A DNA stretch of 64,000 nt, taken from NCBI RefSeq assembly GCF_900094585.1, contig NZ_FMAG01000004.1, positions 558,001-622,000 of the forward strand. Direction: 5' to 3'. This stretch comes from Martinezella multihospitum (GTDB taxonomy: Bacteria > Pseudomonadota > Alphaproteobacteria > Rhizobiales > Rhizobiaceae). Below, piece after piece: positions 9,899 to 18,915 of the stretch. The notes under the pieces are model-generated. The model searched no databases. It was not told where the DNA came from and saw only the letters and a list, made by a program, of their open reading frames with translations. Made by a program: the position numbers and the translations under genes. Each line of letters starts with the position of its first letter. Positions within the stretch are counted from its first letter, which is position 1.

Positions 9899-11239
9899 CT
9901 AGACCGCGCGATCGGCATGGCGAACAGAGGCCGCTAAGCGTCGCTCATCCCTGCCGAGTTGATCGATCGGCATCCGGTAGGTCTCCGTTGCGGTTGCCGC
10001 CGAAATGGCAGCAATCAAGGCTGTGATCGAAGTAAACACCGCAACCGGCACCCAACCCATCGGTCCTGTGCCCATGACCGCCGCACTGATCGTTGGCGCA
10101 AAGCCGCCGAGCGCAAAGCCGATCTGGGTTCCGACCGCCATGCCTGACAGACGAACGCGCGTGTCGAACATCTCTGCATAGAGGGCCGGCCAGATGCCGT
10201 TCGATGCACTGTAGACCACGCCCGAAAGCAGGATGCCGAGGACGAAGACGAGCAGGAGGTTGTTCTGGCTGATGGCCCAGATATAGGGCCAGATCAGCAC
10301 CGCGCAGCCGACGGCGCCAAAGATGAACACGGGCTTGCGGCCGATGCGGTCTGCGAGAATGGCCCATGCGGGAATCGCGCCCAGCGCCACGATATTGGCA
10401 AGCACCAGAACGGTCAGCATCGTCGAACGATCGATATGCATCGTGTTGACGGCATAGGACAGCGTGAAGACGCTGAAGATCGTGCTGACGACGGAAATCA
10501 ATGCGGCAAAGATGATGCGCAGGACATCGGCCCAATAATTGGTGATAAGCGAGACGAGTGGCACTTTTACGACCTCGCCCTTCTTCGTTTCCTCCAGAAA
10601 GGCAGGTGTTTCGGCAAGCGTCCGGCGGACCCAGAAGCCGACGAGAACCACCACGAAGCTTAGAAAGAAGGGGATGCGCCAACCCCATGACATCAATGCG
10701 GCTTCATCGAGCTTTCCAAGCGGAATGAAGACCAATGTCGCAAGGATCAGCCCGGCCTGCGTTCCGCTCAGCGTGAAGCTGGTAAAGAAGGCCCGCCGAT
10801 GCTCTGGCGCGTGCTCAAGCGTCATAGAGCTGGCGCCGGCCTGCTCGCCGGCGGCCGAAATGCCTTGCAGCAAGCGCGCCAGGACCAAAAGAATAGGCGC
10901 CAGGATGCCGGCCTGATTATAGGTTGGCAGGCAGCCGATGATGAAGGTCGAAACCCCCATAAGGAGCAGGGTGAAGGTCAGCACCTTCTTGCGGCCGAAT
11001 TTGTCGCCGACGTGACCCAGGACGACTGCGCCCAACGGCCGCATGATATAGGCGACGCCAAAGGTCGCGAATGAGGCGATGGCCGCCGTTTGCGGGTCTT
11101 CCGCCGAAAAGAAGATCTTCGGGAAAATGAGCGCTGCCGCCGTACCGTAGACGAAGAAATCATAATATTCGACGGCGCTTCCCAACCAGCTCGCAAGAGC
11201 CGCGCGCTTGGGTGTTTTATGTTCGATTTGTGTTTTCAT
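9899..11239 (-). CDS. MFS transporter of the metabolite:H+ symporter type (shikimate/quinate importer)
   Basis: A 446-residue, 12-helix transporter. The start motif LGSAVEYYDFFVYGTAAAL and the loop GDKFGRKKVLTFTLLLMG mark the MHS subfamily, which includes ShiA. The ATG at 11239 is preferred over a longer frame because GAGGAACG lies directly upstream. It is first in an operon with quiC and the TetR gene. The substrate is inferred from the neighbours; other hydroaromatic acids are possible. Confidence 0.87.
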   Translation of the reverse strand: MKTQIEHKTPKRAALASWLGSAVEYYDFFVYGTAAALIFPKIFFSAEDPQTAAIASFATFGVAYIMRPLGAVVLGHVGDKFGRKKVLTFTLLLMGVSTFIIGCLPTYNQAGILAPILLVLARLLQGISAAGEQAGASSMTLEHAPEHRRAFFTSFTLSGTQAGLILATLVFIPLGKLDEAALMSWGWRIPFFLSFVVVLVGFWVRRTLAETPAFLEETKKGEVVKVPLVSLITNYWADVLRIIFAALISVVSTIFSVFTLSYAVNTMHIDRSTMLTVLVLANIVALGAIPAWAILADRIGRKPVFIFGAVGCAVLIWPYIWAISQNNLLLVFVLGILLSGVVYSASNGIWPALYAEMFDTRVRLSGMAVGTQIGFALGGFAPTISAAVMGTGPMGWVPVAVFTSITALIAAISAATATETYRMPIDQLGRDERRLAASVRHADRAV

Positions 11240-11695
11240 GGTCGTTCCTCCCCAGAGCATTCGGATGTCGAGGACATATCGCAACCGTGCGCATCCGGCC
11301 TCCGCCTGCACCCGCTTGCAAGGACATCCGAGATCATCCTCACAGTCATCAATGCTGCACGATGCAGCACCGTCACTCCTCGTCAGCAATAATGTACGAA
11401 CTAGTTCGTTTTGTAAAGCGCCACCAACTTGCGATCACGCGGCGCGTTGTTGCGGGCAACAGAAACAATGCGTTGAAGCAGTTTGTTGCGTCGCAGTCTG
11501 AGGCGGTGAAGGCCTTGCGATCGGGCCGAGAACGCTGGCCGTCTTGCAACCAAACGACGCTTTCCGACCGTTGCCAGAGCCAATAGCTCAAAACGATTGC
11601 ATGTCGAAAACGCAGCGAGCATAAGATGCCACGCGAACACGACACCTTCCTGATGGCGGACAATCCGCAGGATTTAACAAAAATCGGAGTTGCAA
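11240..11695. other. Divergent promoter region, transporter operon versus amidohydrolase
   Basis: This 456-base stretch holds no convincing gene. It carries the perfect palindrome at 11396-11409 about 157 bases before the transporter start. The rest, toward the amidohydrolase, has no recognisable operator. Short open frames here have no protein-like features. Confidence 0.6.
11391..11410. promoter_or_regulatory. Palindromic operator upstream of the transporter-quiC-TetR operon
   Basis: ACGAACTAGTTCGT at 11396-11409 is a perfect 14-base palindrome. It shares 15 consecutive bases with the element at 7085-7099. The position upstream of the operon containing the TetR gene suggests autoregulation plus control of the separate dehydrogenase gene. 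Confidence 0.75.
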
Positions 11696-13120
11696 ATGAA
11701 TGCGAATGACCGCCAGGAGCTTTGGGCGAAAATCGATGACGCCAAACAGCGGCTCATCGAATTGAGCGACCGCGTTTGGGGGATGCCCGAGGTTTGCTAT
11801 ACAGAGGTGCGCTCCGCTGCGGAACATAAGGCCGAACTCCTGCATCAAGGCTTTCGCGTGAAGGAAGGCATAGCCGGAATTCCAACATCGCTTGTTGGAG
11901 AGATTGGCGAGAGCGGACCTGTCATCGCATTCCTCGGAGAATATGATGCGCTGCCAGGCCTCAGCCAGGAAGCGGGTATTGCCGAACACAAGCCTGTCGA
12001 GACGGGCGGTCACGGTCATGGTTGCGGCCACAACTTGCTCGGCTCCGGCGCCATGCTCGCCGCTGTCGGCTTGGCAAACTTCCTGAAGGAAAAAGCTATT
12101 CCGGCGCGTGTTCGCTATTATGGATGTCCGGCAGAAGAAGGCGGCGCTGCCAAGGCCTTCATGGTACGCGAAGGCGCTTTCGACGATGTCGATATCGCCA
12201 TATCGTGGCATCCCAACAGCTTCTGGGAGGTGGCGCCACCATTATCATTGGCCAATACCCGCGCCGATTTCGTCTTCAAGGGCCGCGCCTCACATGCCGC
12301 AGCCACCCCACATCTGGGGCGCAGCGCATTGGATGCCGTTGAGCTGATGAGCGTCGGCGTCAACTATATGCGGGAACATATGCCGTCCGATGCCCGTGTC
12401 CATTCGGCCATACTGGACACCGGCGGCATCGCTCCCAACGTGGTTCAAGCCCATGCGCGTGTCCGATACTCGATACGCGCCATGGAATTGCAGGACATGC
12501 TCGAGCTGGTGCAACGCGTCTACAAGATTGCGCAGGGCGCTGCCCTGATGACCGAAACCAGCGTGGAAATGAAGGTCGTCAGTGCAGTCTCCAACACTTT
12601 GGGCAACAGGCCGCTCGAACAGGCTCTTTACAATGCGATGGACGAACTGGGCGTACCGTCTTTCGATGACGACGATCGCGCATTTGCCAGGAAAATTCAG
12701 GGCACTTTGTCGGATGCCGATATCACGGCCGAATACCAGGCCATCGGAATGCCCGTCACCGACGAACCGCTCGCGACCTTTCTCACCCCGCAAAACGCAA
12801 ACCGCAAGCCATTGATCGGGTCGACGGATGTTGGCGACGTCAGCTGGGTCATCCCGACCGTTCAGGTTCACGCGCCGACGGTTGCGATCGGCACGCCGTT
12901 TCATACATGGCAGGTGGTGGCCCAGGGCAAGATGCCGGTGGCACACAAAGCGATGGTGCATGCAGCAAAAGCGATGGCAGCGACAGGGCTTGCCGCGATC
13001 ACTGATCCGATTTTGATGGAAAGCGCAAAAGCCGCCCTGGCCGAACAAACCGCCCGCAAACCCTATGTCAGTCCGCTGCATGCAGATGTGATGCCGCCCC
13101 TGGATATGTCCAGAGGATAG
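11696..13120 (+). CDS. M20 family amidohydrolase (AbgB/amidase type)
   Basis: A 474-residue zinc amidohydrolase of the aminobenzoyl-glutamate utilisation (AbgB-like) group. Metal-site blocks are FLGEYDALPGL, GGHGHGCGHNLLGSG, YGCPAEEGGAAKAFM and ISWHPNSFWEV. The dimerisation insert includes FKGRASHAAATPHLGRSALD. The ATG at 11696 follows GGAG by six bases; a TTG two codons earlier is less likely. It should cleave an N-acyl amino acid or p-aminobenzoyl-glutamate-like amide in the cytoplasm. Transcribed alone, it may supply amino acids linked to the neighbouring importer, which is inference. Confidence 0.88.
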   Translation: MNANDRQELWAKIDDAKQRLIELSDRVWGMPEVCYTEVRSAAEHKAELLHQGFRVKEGIAGIPTSLVGEIGESGPVIAFLGEYDALPGLSQEAGIAEHKPVETGGHGHGCGHNLLGSGAMLAAVGLANFLKEKAIPARVRYYGCPAEEGGAAKAFMVREGAFDDVDIAISWHPNSFWEVAPPLSLANTRADFVFKGRASHAAATPHLGRSALDAVELMSVGVNYMREHMPSDARVHSAILDTGGIAPNVVQAHARVRYSIRAMELQDMLELVQRVYKIAQGAALMTETSVEMKVVSAVSNTLGNRPLEQALYNAMDELGVPSFDDDDRAFARKIQGTLSDADITAEYQAIGMPVTDEPLATFLTPQNANRKPLIGSTDVGDVSWVIPTVQVHAPTVAIGTPFHTWQVVAQGKMPVAHKAMVHAAKAMAATGLAAITDPILMESAKAALAEQTARKPYVSPLHADVMPPLDMSRG

Positions 13121-13193
13121 TTCCTTCTCGTCTCGTTATATGCGGATGAGAGGCGGGCACGGCGTGCTCGCCAATCATTCTGCAATCCGCAGG

Positions 13194-13679
13194 TTATCGT
13201 CCGGCGTCGTTACCCTCTGCCAGCGGCACGAATAATCCGAGCTTGACGTCACGCAATACAACATTGGTGTGCATGCGCCGGATCTGCGGATTTTCCGCCA
13301 TGATGACGGCGGCGATGTCGTCATAGTGCTCGACATCCCTGGCAGTGACGATGGCAATGAGGTCGACGGCACCAGTGACATAATAGACCTGCTGGATATG
13401 ATCCTGCTTTTCCGCCCAAAGGCGGAACTTGGCAAGCGCATCGTAATTGTCCCGCTCGATCTCCATGCCGACGATGAACACCATTGGAGTTCCGGTCGCC
13501 TTGCGGTCGACGACCGCGATTTCAGCCTTGATGATGCCATCCTCGCGCAACCTTTTCAGGCGCCGCTGTACGGCGGATGTCGAAAGGCCGACCTCCTCTG
13601 CGATCGCTTCGGCAGTGAGTTGGCAATTGCGCTGAACGATATCGAGAATATCGCGATCAAATCGATCCAGGTTTTCCAT
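13194..13679 (-). CDS. Lrp/AsnC family transcriptional regulator
   Basis: A 161-residue regulator. The N-terminus FDRDILDIVQRNCQLTAEAI and the helix-turn-helix GLSTSAVQRRLKRLREDG are Lrp-type; the remaining part is the RAM ligand-sensing domain (YYVTGAVDLIAIVTARD). GAGGAG precedes the ATG at 13679. It is divergent from the amino-acid ABC operon and shares a 171-base gap holding an AT-centred palindrome. It probably controls that operon in response to an amino acid. Confidence 0.88.
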   Translation of the reverse strand: MENLDRFDRDILDIVQRNCQLTAEAIAEEVGLSTSAVQRRLKRLREDGIIKAEIAVVDRKATGTPMVFIVGMEIERDNYDALAKFRLWAEKQDHIQQVYYVTGAVDLIAIVTARDVEHYDDIAAVIMAENPQIRRMHTNVVLRDVKLGLFVPLAEGNDAGR

Positions 13680-13755
13680 TCCTACTCCTCTGATCGCTAA
13701 TAAAATCACCTGACGATATCTCTATTCTATCACAAAAGATGCACAAGAAATACAT

Positions 13756-13776
13756 TTTTGCATTTTTTATGCAAAA
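13756..13776. promoter_or_regulatory. Lrp-type AT-rich palindrome
   Basis: TTTTGCAT (13756-13763) and ATGCAAAA (13769-13776) are perfect inverted arms around five T residues. An AT-centred dyad of about this size between an Lrp-type gene and a divergent operon is what Lrp-family operators usually look like. Assignment to this regulator is inference. Confidence 0.6.
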
Positions 13777-13850
13777 TAATCTGAAATTGCGCGCAAATTC
13801 CGCCCTTCTTCGCGATATTCTCCGCAAATTGTTTTTCATCGGAATTATGT

Positions 13851-14630
13851 ATGACAGAGCTGTCCTCCCAGGCGCTTTGCGTGGAAGATCTCCACAAGAG
13901 CTTTGGGTCACATCAGGTTCTCAAGGGCGTTTCAACCACCGCCAATCAAGGGGACGTGATTTCCATCATCGGCTCGTCCGGCTCCGGAAAAAGCACGTTT
14001 CTGCGCTGCATAAACCTGCTTGAAATGCCCGATCGCGGCCGCATCGTCGTCAACGGCGAGGAAGTCGCTCTCAAGCGGGGACGCCACGGACAGATGCAGC
14101 CGAAAAACTGGCGGCAGATCGAGCGGATACGTAGCGGGTTGGGCATGGTATTCCAGAGCTTCAATCTCTGGGCGCACATGACCGTTCTCGAAAACATCAT
14201 CGAGGCTCCGGTGCATGTCCTCCGCGTTCCCCGTCGCGAGGCGATCGAGAAGGCGGAGGCTCTTCTCAATAAAGTCGGGCTTTACGACAAGCGCGATGCC
14301 TATCCGGCCTTTCTCTCTGGCGGTCAGCAGCAAAGAGCGGCAATCGCTCGCGCGCTTTGCATCGACCCGGCAGTGATGCTCTTCGACGAGCCGACATCGG
14401 CGCTCGATCCAGAACTGGTTGGCGAAGTCCTCAAGGTCATCCGGGATCTGGCCGAGGAAGGCCGGACCATGCTGCTGGTCACCCACGAGATGCGCTTTGC
14501 CCGCGATGTCTCTAACCACGTTCTCTTCCTGCATCAGGGACGGATCGAGGAGGAAGGGCCGCCCAGGCAGATCTTCGACGCCCCGGTCAGCGCTCGCTGT
14601 CGGGAGTTCACCGGCATGCTGACGTCCTGA
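13851..14630 (+). CDS. Polar amino-acid ABC transporter ATP-binding protein (HisP/GlnQ type)
   Basis: A 259-residue ATPase. Walker A is GSSGSGKSTFLRCINLLE, the signature is LSGGQQQRAAIARAL, Walker B is VMLFDEPTSALDPELVGEV and the switch is LLVTHEMRFARDV. The block GMVFQSFNLWAHMTVLENI is typical of the histidine/opine/arginine group. It is the first gene of an operon with the binding protein and two permeases. Confidence 0.92.
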   Translation: MTELSSQALCVEDLHKSFGSHQVLKGVSTTANQGDVISIIGSSGSGKSTFLRCINLLEMPDRGRIVVNGEEVALKRGRHGQMQPKNWRQIERIRSGLGMVFQSFNLWAHMTVLENIIEAPVHVLRVPRREAIEKAEALLNKVGLYDKRDAYPAFLSGGQQQRAAIARALCIDPAVMLFDEPTSALDPELVGEVLKVIRDLAEEGRTMLLVTHEMRFARDVSNHVLFLHQGRIEEEGPPRQIFDAPVSARCREFTGMLTS

Positions 14631-14674
14631 CCCTCATCCCATTCGCAGACAAAACCATTAGGAGAATCTCTTAC

Positions 14675-15448
14675 ATGAAACTGATTTCCACTCTATTTGC
14701 CGGGCTCGCCCTTACGCTCTCCGCCATGACGGCGCAGGCAGAAGTTCGCTTCGGCATCATGAACGAATCCTATCCACCATTCTTCGCCAAGGATGCCTCG
14801 GGCAAATGGCAGGGCTGGGAAATCGACATGATGGATGCCGTCTGCGAGCAGATGAAAGAGAAGTGCTCTATCGTCGAACTTTCCTGGGATGGCCTCATCC
14901 CGGCGCTTCAGAGCAAGAAGTTCGATGTGATCTGGTCATCCATGTCGAATACGGCCGAGCGCTCGAAGGTCATCGACTTCACCGACAAATATTACAATAC
15001 GCCCAGCACGCTGATCGGCCCGAAGGAGCAGAAGCCGGGCGCGACGGCAGATGACGTCAAAGGCAAGACCATCGGCATTCAGGTGTCGACCATCCAGTCG
15101 GAATATTACAAGAAGTATTTTGCCAAGGTCGCCGACGAGAAGACCTACCAGACGCTCGACGAGGCGTTTCAGGATCTCTCCGCCGGCCGCATCGACTATG
15201 TCTTTGGCGATTCCCTTGCGCTCGATGCCTTCCTGAAAAGCGATGGCGGCAAGGATTGCTGCGCCAAGATGGGCGATGTCGCCGACGACAAGGAAATCCT
15301 CGGAGCCGGCGTTTCCGGCGGCCTTCGCAAGGAGGACACCGAGCTCAAGGCAAAGCTCAACGCCGCGATCGCTGCGGTCCGCGCCAGCGGCAAATACGAC
15401 GAAATCACCAAGAAGTATTTTAGCTTCGACATCTACGGCGCCAAGTAA
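14675..15448 (+). CDS. Polar amino-acid ABC transporter substrate-binding protein
   Basis: A 257-residue periplasmic family 3 binding protein with a signal peptide (MKLISTLFAGLALTLSAMTAQA). The fold motif is GIMNESYPPFFAKDASGKWQGWEIDMMDAVC, only the first part of which is quoted as a marker here, and the ligand block is VSTIQSEYYKKYF. GGAG precedes the ATG. A cysteine pair (KDCCAKMG) is unusual but its role is unknown. With the methyltransferase at the operon end, S-methylmethionine or another sulfur amino acid is a possible ligand. Confidence 0.9.
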   Translation: MKLISTLFAGLALTLSAMTAQAEVRFGIMNESYPPFFAKDASGKWQGWEIDMMDAVCEQMKEKCSIVELSWDGLIPALQSKKFDVIWSSMSNTAERSKVIDFTDKYYNTPSTLIGPKEQKPGATADDVKGKTIGIQVSTIQSEYYKKYFAKVADEKTYQTLDEAFQDLSAGRIDYVFGDSLALDAFLKSDGGKDCCAKMGDVADDKEILGAGVSGGLRKEDTELKAKLNAAIAAVRASGKYDEITKKYFSFDIYGAK

Positions 15449-15460
15449 ACGATCGCAGCG

Positions 15461-16186
15461 ATGGCGACCTCCCAACAAGGCATTCTGGATCTGCTCTCCC
15501 CCTATCCGCCCGGATGGGGCGGGGTACTTTTGACCGGGGCTGCCTCCACGGTCGCCATCTCCGCCGGCGCATTTCTGATAGGCCTGCTGCTTGGTACCGG
15601 CGGCGCATTGGGCAAGCTTTCCGGCATCAGGCCGTTACGCCTTCTGCTTGAACTCTATACGACCGCCGTCCGTGCGGTCCCCGAACTGATCCTGATCGTC
15701 GGGCTCTATTATGCGGGCATGGACGGCCTCAATCGCCTCCTCGCCGTGCTCAATCTGCCCGCCTTCGAATTGAACGGCTTTGCGGTCGCAGTTGCCGTGC
15801 TCGGCTTCGTGCAGGGCGCCTATATGACGGAGGTGCTGCGCGGTGCGATCCTTGCGATTCCCGTCGGCCAGATCGAGGCGGCGAAGGCTTTCGGCATGGG
15901 GCCGCGCCTGCGTTTCCGCCGCATCATTCTGCCGGCTCTGCTGCCGAACGCCCTTCCTGGTCTTGCCAATCTGTGGATGTCGGTCACCAAGGACAGCGCG
16001 CTCGTCGCGGTCGTCGGTTATCAGGAACTGGCTCTCGCCACACGTCTCGCCGGTGCGAGCACCAAGCACTATTTCATCTTTTTCCTCGCCTCCGCGCTCA
16101 TCTATCTCGCTCTGACACTCGTCTCGAATGTCCTATTTAACTTGGTCGAGCGGCGAGTGCGGCGCGGCCAGCCGAAGCTTGCGTGA
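15461..16186 (+). CDS. Polar amino-acid ABC transporter permease (HisQ type)
   Basis: A 241-residue inner-membrane protein with about five hydrophobic helices. The N-terminal GGVLLTGAASTVAISAGAF and the coupling loop GQIEAAKAFGMGPRLRFRRI followed by ILPALLPNALPGL are diagnostic of the HisMQ family. It starts 12 bases after the binding-protein gene. Confidence 0.9.
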   Translation: MATSQQGILDLLSPYPPGWGGVLLTGAASTVAISAGAFLIGLLLGTGGALGKLSGIRPLRLLLELYTTAVRAVPELILIVGLYYAGMDGLNRLLAVLNLPAFELNGFAVAVAVLGFVQGAYMTEVLRGAILAIPVGQIEAAKAFGMGPRLRFRRIILPALLPNALPGLANLWMSVTKDSALVAVVGYQELALATRLAGASTKHYFIFFLASALIYLALTLVSNVLFNLVERRVRRGQPKLA

Positions 16187-16197
16187 GGAGTGCGGGC

Positions 16198-16887
16198 ATG
16201 ACCTTCTCATGGATATCATCCTATTCGCCGCTTTTGTTGACGGGAGCCGTGCAAACGCTGTCGCTGCTCGCGATTTCCGTCGTCTTCGGCTTCGTCATCG
16301 CAATCGGCCTCGCCTTCGCCCAGGTCAGTGGCGGCCCTTTTCTGCGAACCCTTGCGCGTGGCTATTGCACCTTCTTCCGGGGTACGCCGCTGCTGATACA
16401 GCTCTGGCTGCTCTATTACGGCGTCGGCTCTCTTCTGCCGATGATCCCGGGAATCCGCCAAAGCCTCTTCTGGCCGATCCTGCGCGAAGGATTCTTCTTT
16501 GCCGCTGTCAGTTTCACGCTGAATTATGCGGCTTACGAGGCGGAGGTTTTGCGCGGCGCGTTGCTGGCTGTCCCGAAAGGCGAGCTGGAAGCCGGCCGCG
16601 CGTTCGGCATGCGGCCCTTCACGCTGACCCGGCGCATCTGGCTGCCGCGCGCCATTCGCATCGCACTGCCGACGATCGGCGGCGAAATCGTCATGCAGCT
16701 GAAAGCGACCCCGCTCGCCTTCACCGTGACGGTGATGGATCTCTACGCCGTTGCCACCAAGGTTCGCCAGGACACGCTGCTCGTCTACGAGCCGCTGATC
16801 GTCGTAACCGTCTTCTATCTCATCCTTACAGCCATCATCGCGCGAAGCTTCCGTTTTCTGGAAGCTCAGGTGCCGGTGCGGCGCTAA
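16198..16887 (+). CDS. Polar amino-acid ABC transporter permease (HisM type)
   Basis: A 229-residue permease pairing with the preceding one. Markers are LLTGAVQTLSLLAISVVFGF, FFRGTPLLIQLWLLYYG and the loop GELEAGRAFGMRPFTLTRRI. The ATG at 16198 with GAGGAG seven bases before it is chosen over a GTG at 16183 that overlaps the upstream stop codon. Confidence 0.9.
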   Translation: MTFSWISSYSPLLLTGAVQTLSLLAISVVFGFVIAIGLAFAQVSGGPFLRTLARGYCTFFRGTPLLIQLWLLYYGVGSLLPMIPGIRQSLFWPILREGFFFAAVSFTLNYAAYEAEVLRGALLAVPKGELEAGRAFGMRPFTLTRRIWLPRAIRIALPTIGGEIVMQLKATPLAFTVTVMDLYAVATKVRQDTLLVYEPLIVVTVFYLILTAIIARSFRFLEAQVPVRR

Positions 16888-16950
16888 CCCCTGGCACGAA
16901 GGAGGGGCCAAACCTCTCCGCAGATGCGAGCCATTTTGGAGATTCCATTC

Positions 16951-17886
16951 ATGAGCAAACTCTTGATCCTCGATGGCGGCATGAGCCGCGAACTGCTGCG
17001 TCTTGGCGCGGAACTGAAGCAGCCGGAATGGTCGGCGCTGGCGCTCGTCGATTCGCCTGCGATCGTCCGGCAGGTCCATGACGAATTCATCGCCGCCGGC
17101 TCGGACGTCATTACAACGAACAGCTACGCACTCGTCCCTTTCCACATTGGCGAGGAGCGGTTCTGGAAGGAAGGAGCCGATCTCATCGCCCTTTCCGGAC
17201 GGCTGGCGCGCGACGCCGCGGATGCATGCAAGGATCGAAAAGTCCTGGTCGCCGGTTCGCTGCCACCCATCTTCGGCTCCTACGAGCCACAGAATTTCGA
17301 TCCGTCAAGGGTACAGGACTATCTCAAGGTTCTGGTCGAGAACCTCGATCCTTATGTCGATGTCTGGCTCGGCGAAACCCTCAGCTTGATCGCGGAGGGA
17401 GAGGCGGTTCGGGCTGCGGTCGCTGAAACCGGCAAACCGTTCTGGATCTCCTTCACACTGGCGGATGACGCCGCCCAAAGGAATGGCGCTTCGCCCAAGC
17501 TTCGATCCGGCGAAACCGTCGAGGATGCGGCTCGGTGGGCCGCGTCATCTGGCGCCGAGGCGCTCCTGTTCAACTGCAGTAAACCGGAAGTCATGCGAGA
17601 GGCCGTCGATGCGGCAGCGGAGGTTTTCAAGCGGGGCAGCAGCAATCTGCAGATCGGCGTCTATGCCAATGCCTTTGAGGGAGAACAAGGCGAGTCCGCT
17701 GCCAATGAGGGCCTTCATGCGACCCGGGAGGATCTGAATGATGACGCCTATTCGCGCTTCGCCTGCTCATGGGTCGATGCCGGCGCGACGATGGTCGGCG
17801 GCTGCTGCGGGATTGGCGCCGGACATATCCATCAGCTGAAGAAGGCTCTCCTTCATCCTCAAGGAGCGCGGGAGAGCCTTGCATAA
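16951..17886 (+). CDS. Homocysteine S-methyltransferase family protein (MmuM/BHMT type)
   Basis: A 311-residue zinc methyltransferase. The N-terminal ILDGGMSRELL and TNSYALVPF blocks fit the family. The three zinc-binding cysteines are present: C209 in LFNCSKPEV, and C285-C286 in VGGCCGIGAGH. The family transfers a methyl group from S-methylmethionine or betaine to homocysteine, forming methionine. It lies 63 bases after the amino-acid permease and GGAG precedes the ATG. Inverted arms AAGGCTCTCC and GGAGAGCCTT lie within its last 45 bases and may help termination. Confidence 0.87.
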   Translation: MSKLLILDGGMSRELLRLGAELKQPEWSALALVDSPAIVRQVHDEFIAAGSDVITTNSYALVPFHIGEERFWKEGADLIALSGRLARDAADACKDRKVLVAGSLPPIFGSYEPQNFDPSRVQDYLKVLVENLDPYVDVWLGETLSLIAEGEAVRAAVAETGKPFWISFTLADDAAQRNGASPKLRSGETVEDAARWAASSGAEALLFNCSKPEVMREAVDAAAEVFKRGSSNLQIGVYANAFEGEQGESAANEGLHATREDLNDDAYSRFACSWVDAGATMVGGCCGIGAGHIHQLKKALLHPQGARESLA

Positions 17887-17928
17887 TCATCAATCCGGTC
17901 AGGATCAGGATAGGCCGTATCAGAACGA

Positions 17929-18555
17929 TCAGGCAGCCTTGAAGGGAGCGCTTGCAGCCCTGTAGGCAATCAGATCCTCGATCGTGACAAGATGGAGGCC
18001 ATGCCGCTCGGCGAAAACTTCGAGCTCTGGAAGACGGGCCATCGTGCCGTCGTCGTTTGCCACTTCACAGATGACGCCGGCCGGCGAAAGGCCGGCAAGC
18101 CGGGCTAGATCCACGGCTGCTTCCGTGTGCCCCGGGCGCGACAGGACGCCGTTTGGATGCGCGCGAAGCGGAAAGATATGACCGGGCCGGGCAAATTCTT
18201 CCGGACGCGATCCGTCCCTGACGAGGGCCTGAACGGTTGCCGCCCGGTCTGCCGCGGATATGCCGGTCGTGGTTTCCGGGATGTAGTCGACAGAAACGGT
18301 GAAGGCGGTCTTGAGGACCTCCGTGTTGCGCGGCACCATCAACGGAATGTCGAGCTCGTCGAGCCTTTCGCCTTCCATCGGAACGCAGATGAGACCGCGG
18401 GCGTGGTTCATCATGAAGGCGATCGCCTGCGGTGTGACCGCTTCCGCAGCAATCACCAGATCGCCTTCGTTTTCGCGGTCACGATCATCGACAACCACGA
18501 TGATCTCGCCCCGCGCAATTGCAGCGATCGCATCTTCAATTTTCGAAATTACCAT
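17929..18555 (-). CDS. ribB: 3,4-dihydroxy-2-butanone-4-phosphate synthase
   Basis: A 208-residue riboflavin-biosynthesis enzyme that makes the four-carbon unit from ribulose 5-phosphate. The acidic metal/substrate loop is VVDDRDRENEGDLVIAAE, and the later blocks are RPGHIFPL and GHTEAAVDLARLAG. No GTP cyclohydrolase II domain is fused. The ATG at 18555 is preferred; upstream sequence is riboswitch leader. The FMN riboswitch 117 bases upstream indicates repression by FMN. Confidence 0.95.
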   Translation of the reverse strand: MVISKIEDAIAAIARGEIIVVVDDRDRENEGDLVIAAEAVTPQAIAFMMNHARGLICVPMEGERLDELDIPLMVPRNTEVLKTAFTVSVDYIPETTTGISAADRAATVQALVRDGSRPEEFARPGHIFPLRAHPNGVLSRPGHTEAAVDLARLAGLSPAGVICEVANDDGTMARLPELEVFAERHGLHLVTIEDLIAYRAASAPFKAA

Positions 18556-18671
18556 TTTCCTGCCTTTCAAGGGTTGCCGTTTAAAACGGCGTGCATGGCC
18601 GGTCAAAGCCACCATCTTCCCTTGGGCGAACAAGCATGTGAACGCCACGGCGAAGCGGCGTCTCCTGCGTT

Positions 18672-18813
18672 GCTCTCTTCCATCCGGACTATGACCGTCG
18701 GCTCCGGCATCTCACCGGATCTGCTGACCCTTCCGAAAGCTCGGAAGGCGCTCGCGGGCTCGAGGAAACTCCCCATACCGCCGGTGGGGAATTGCACCCC
18801 GCCCTGAGAACAA
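18672..18813 (-). promoter_or_regulatory. FMN riboswitch (RFN element) controlling ribB
   Basis: Read on the minus strand the leader contains the conserved RFN blocks in order: TCAGGGCGGGGTGCAATTCC, CCCACCGGCGGTAT, AGCCCGCGAGCG, GTCAGCAGATCCGGTGAGA and CCGGAGCCGACGGTCATAG, ending in CCGGATGGAAGAG. Between the third and fourth blocks is a variable stem (CCTTCCGAGC/GCTCGGAAGG region). FMN binding should lower ribB expression, most likely at translation, since no clear T-tract terminator follows. Confidence 0.95.
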
Positions 18814-18915
18814 GTGAAAGATACGGGATCAATGCCTCATTCCGCAAGAGGCTTTGATCGCCGAATTGTCGAGAATCCGATCCGTCCGATGAACGCACCG
18901 TTCCTCATTGTCGAA

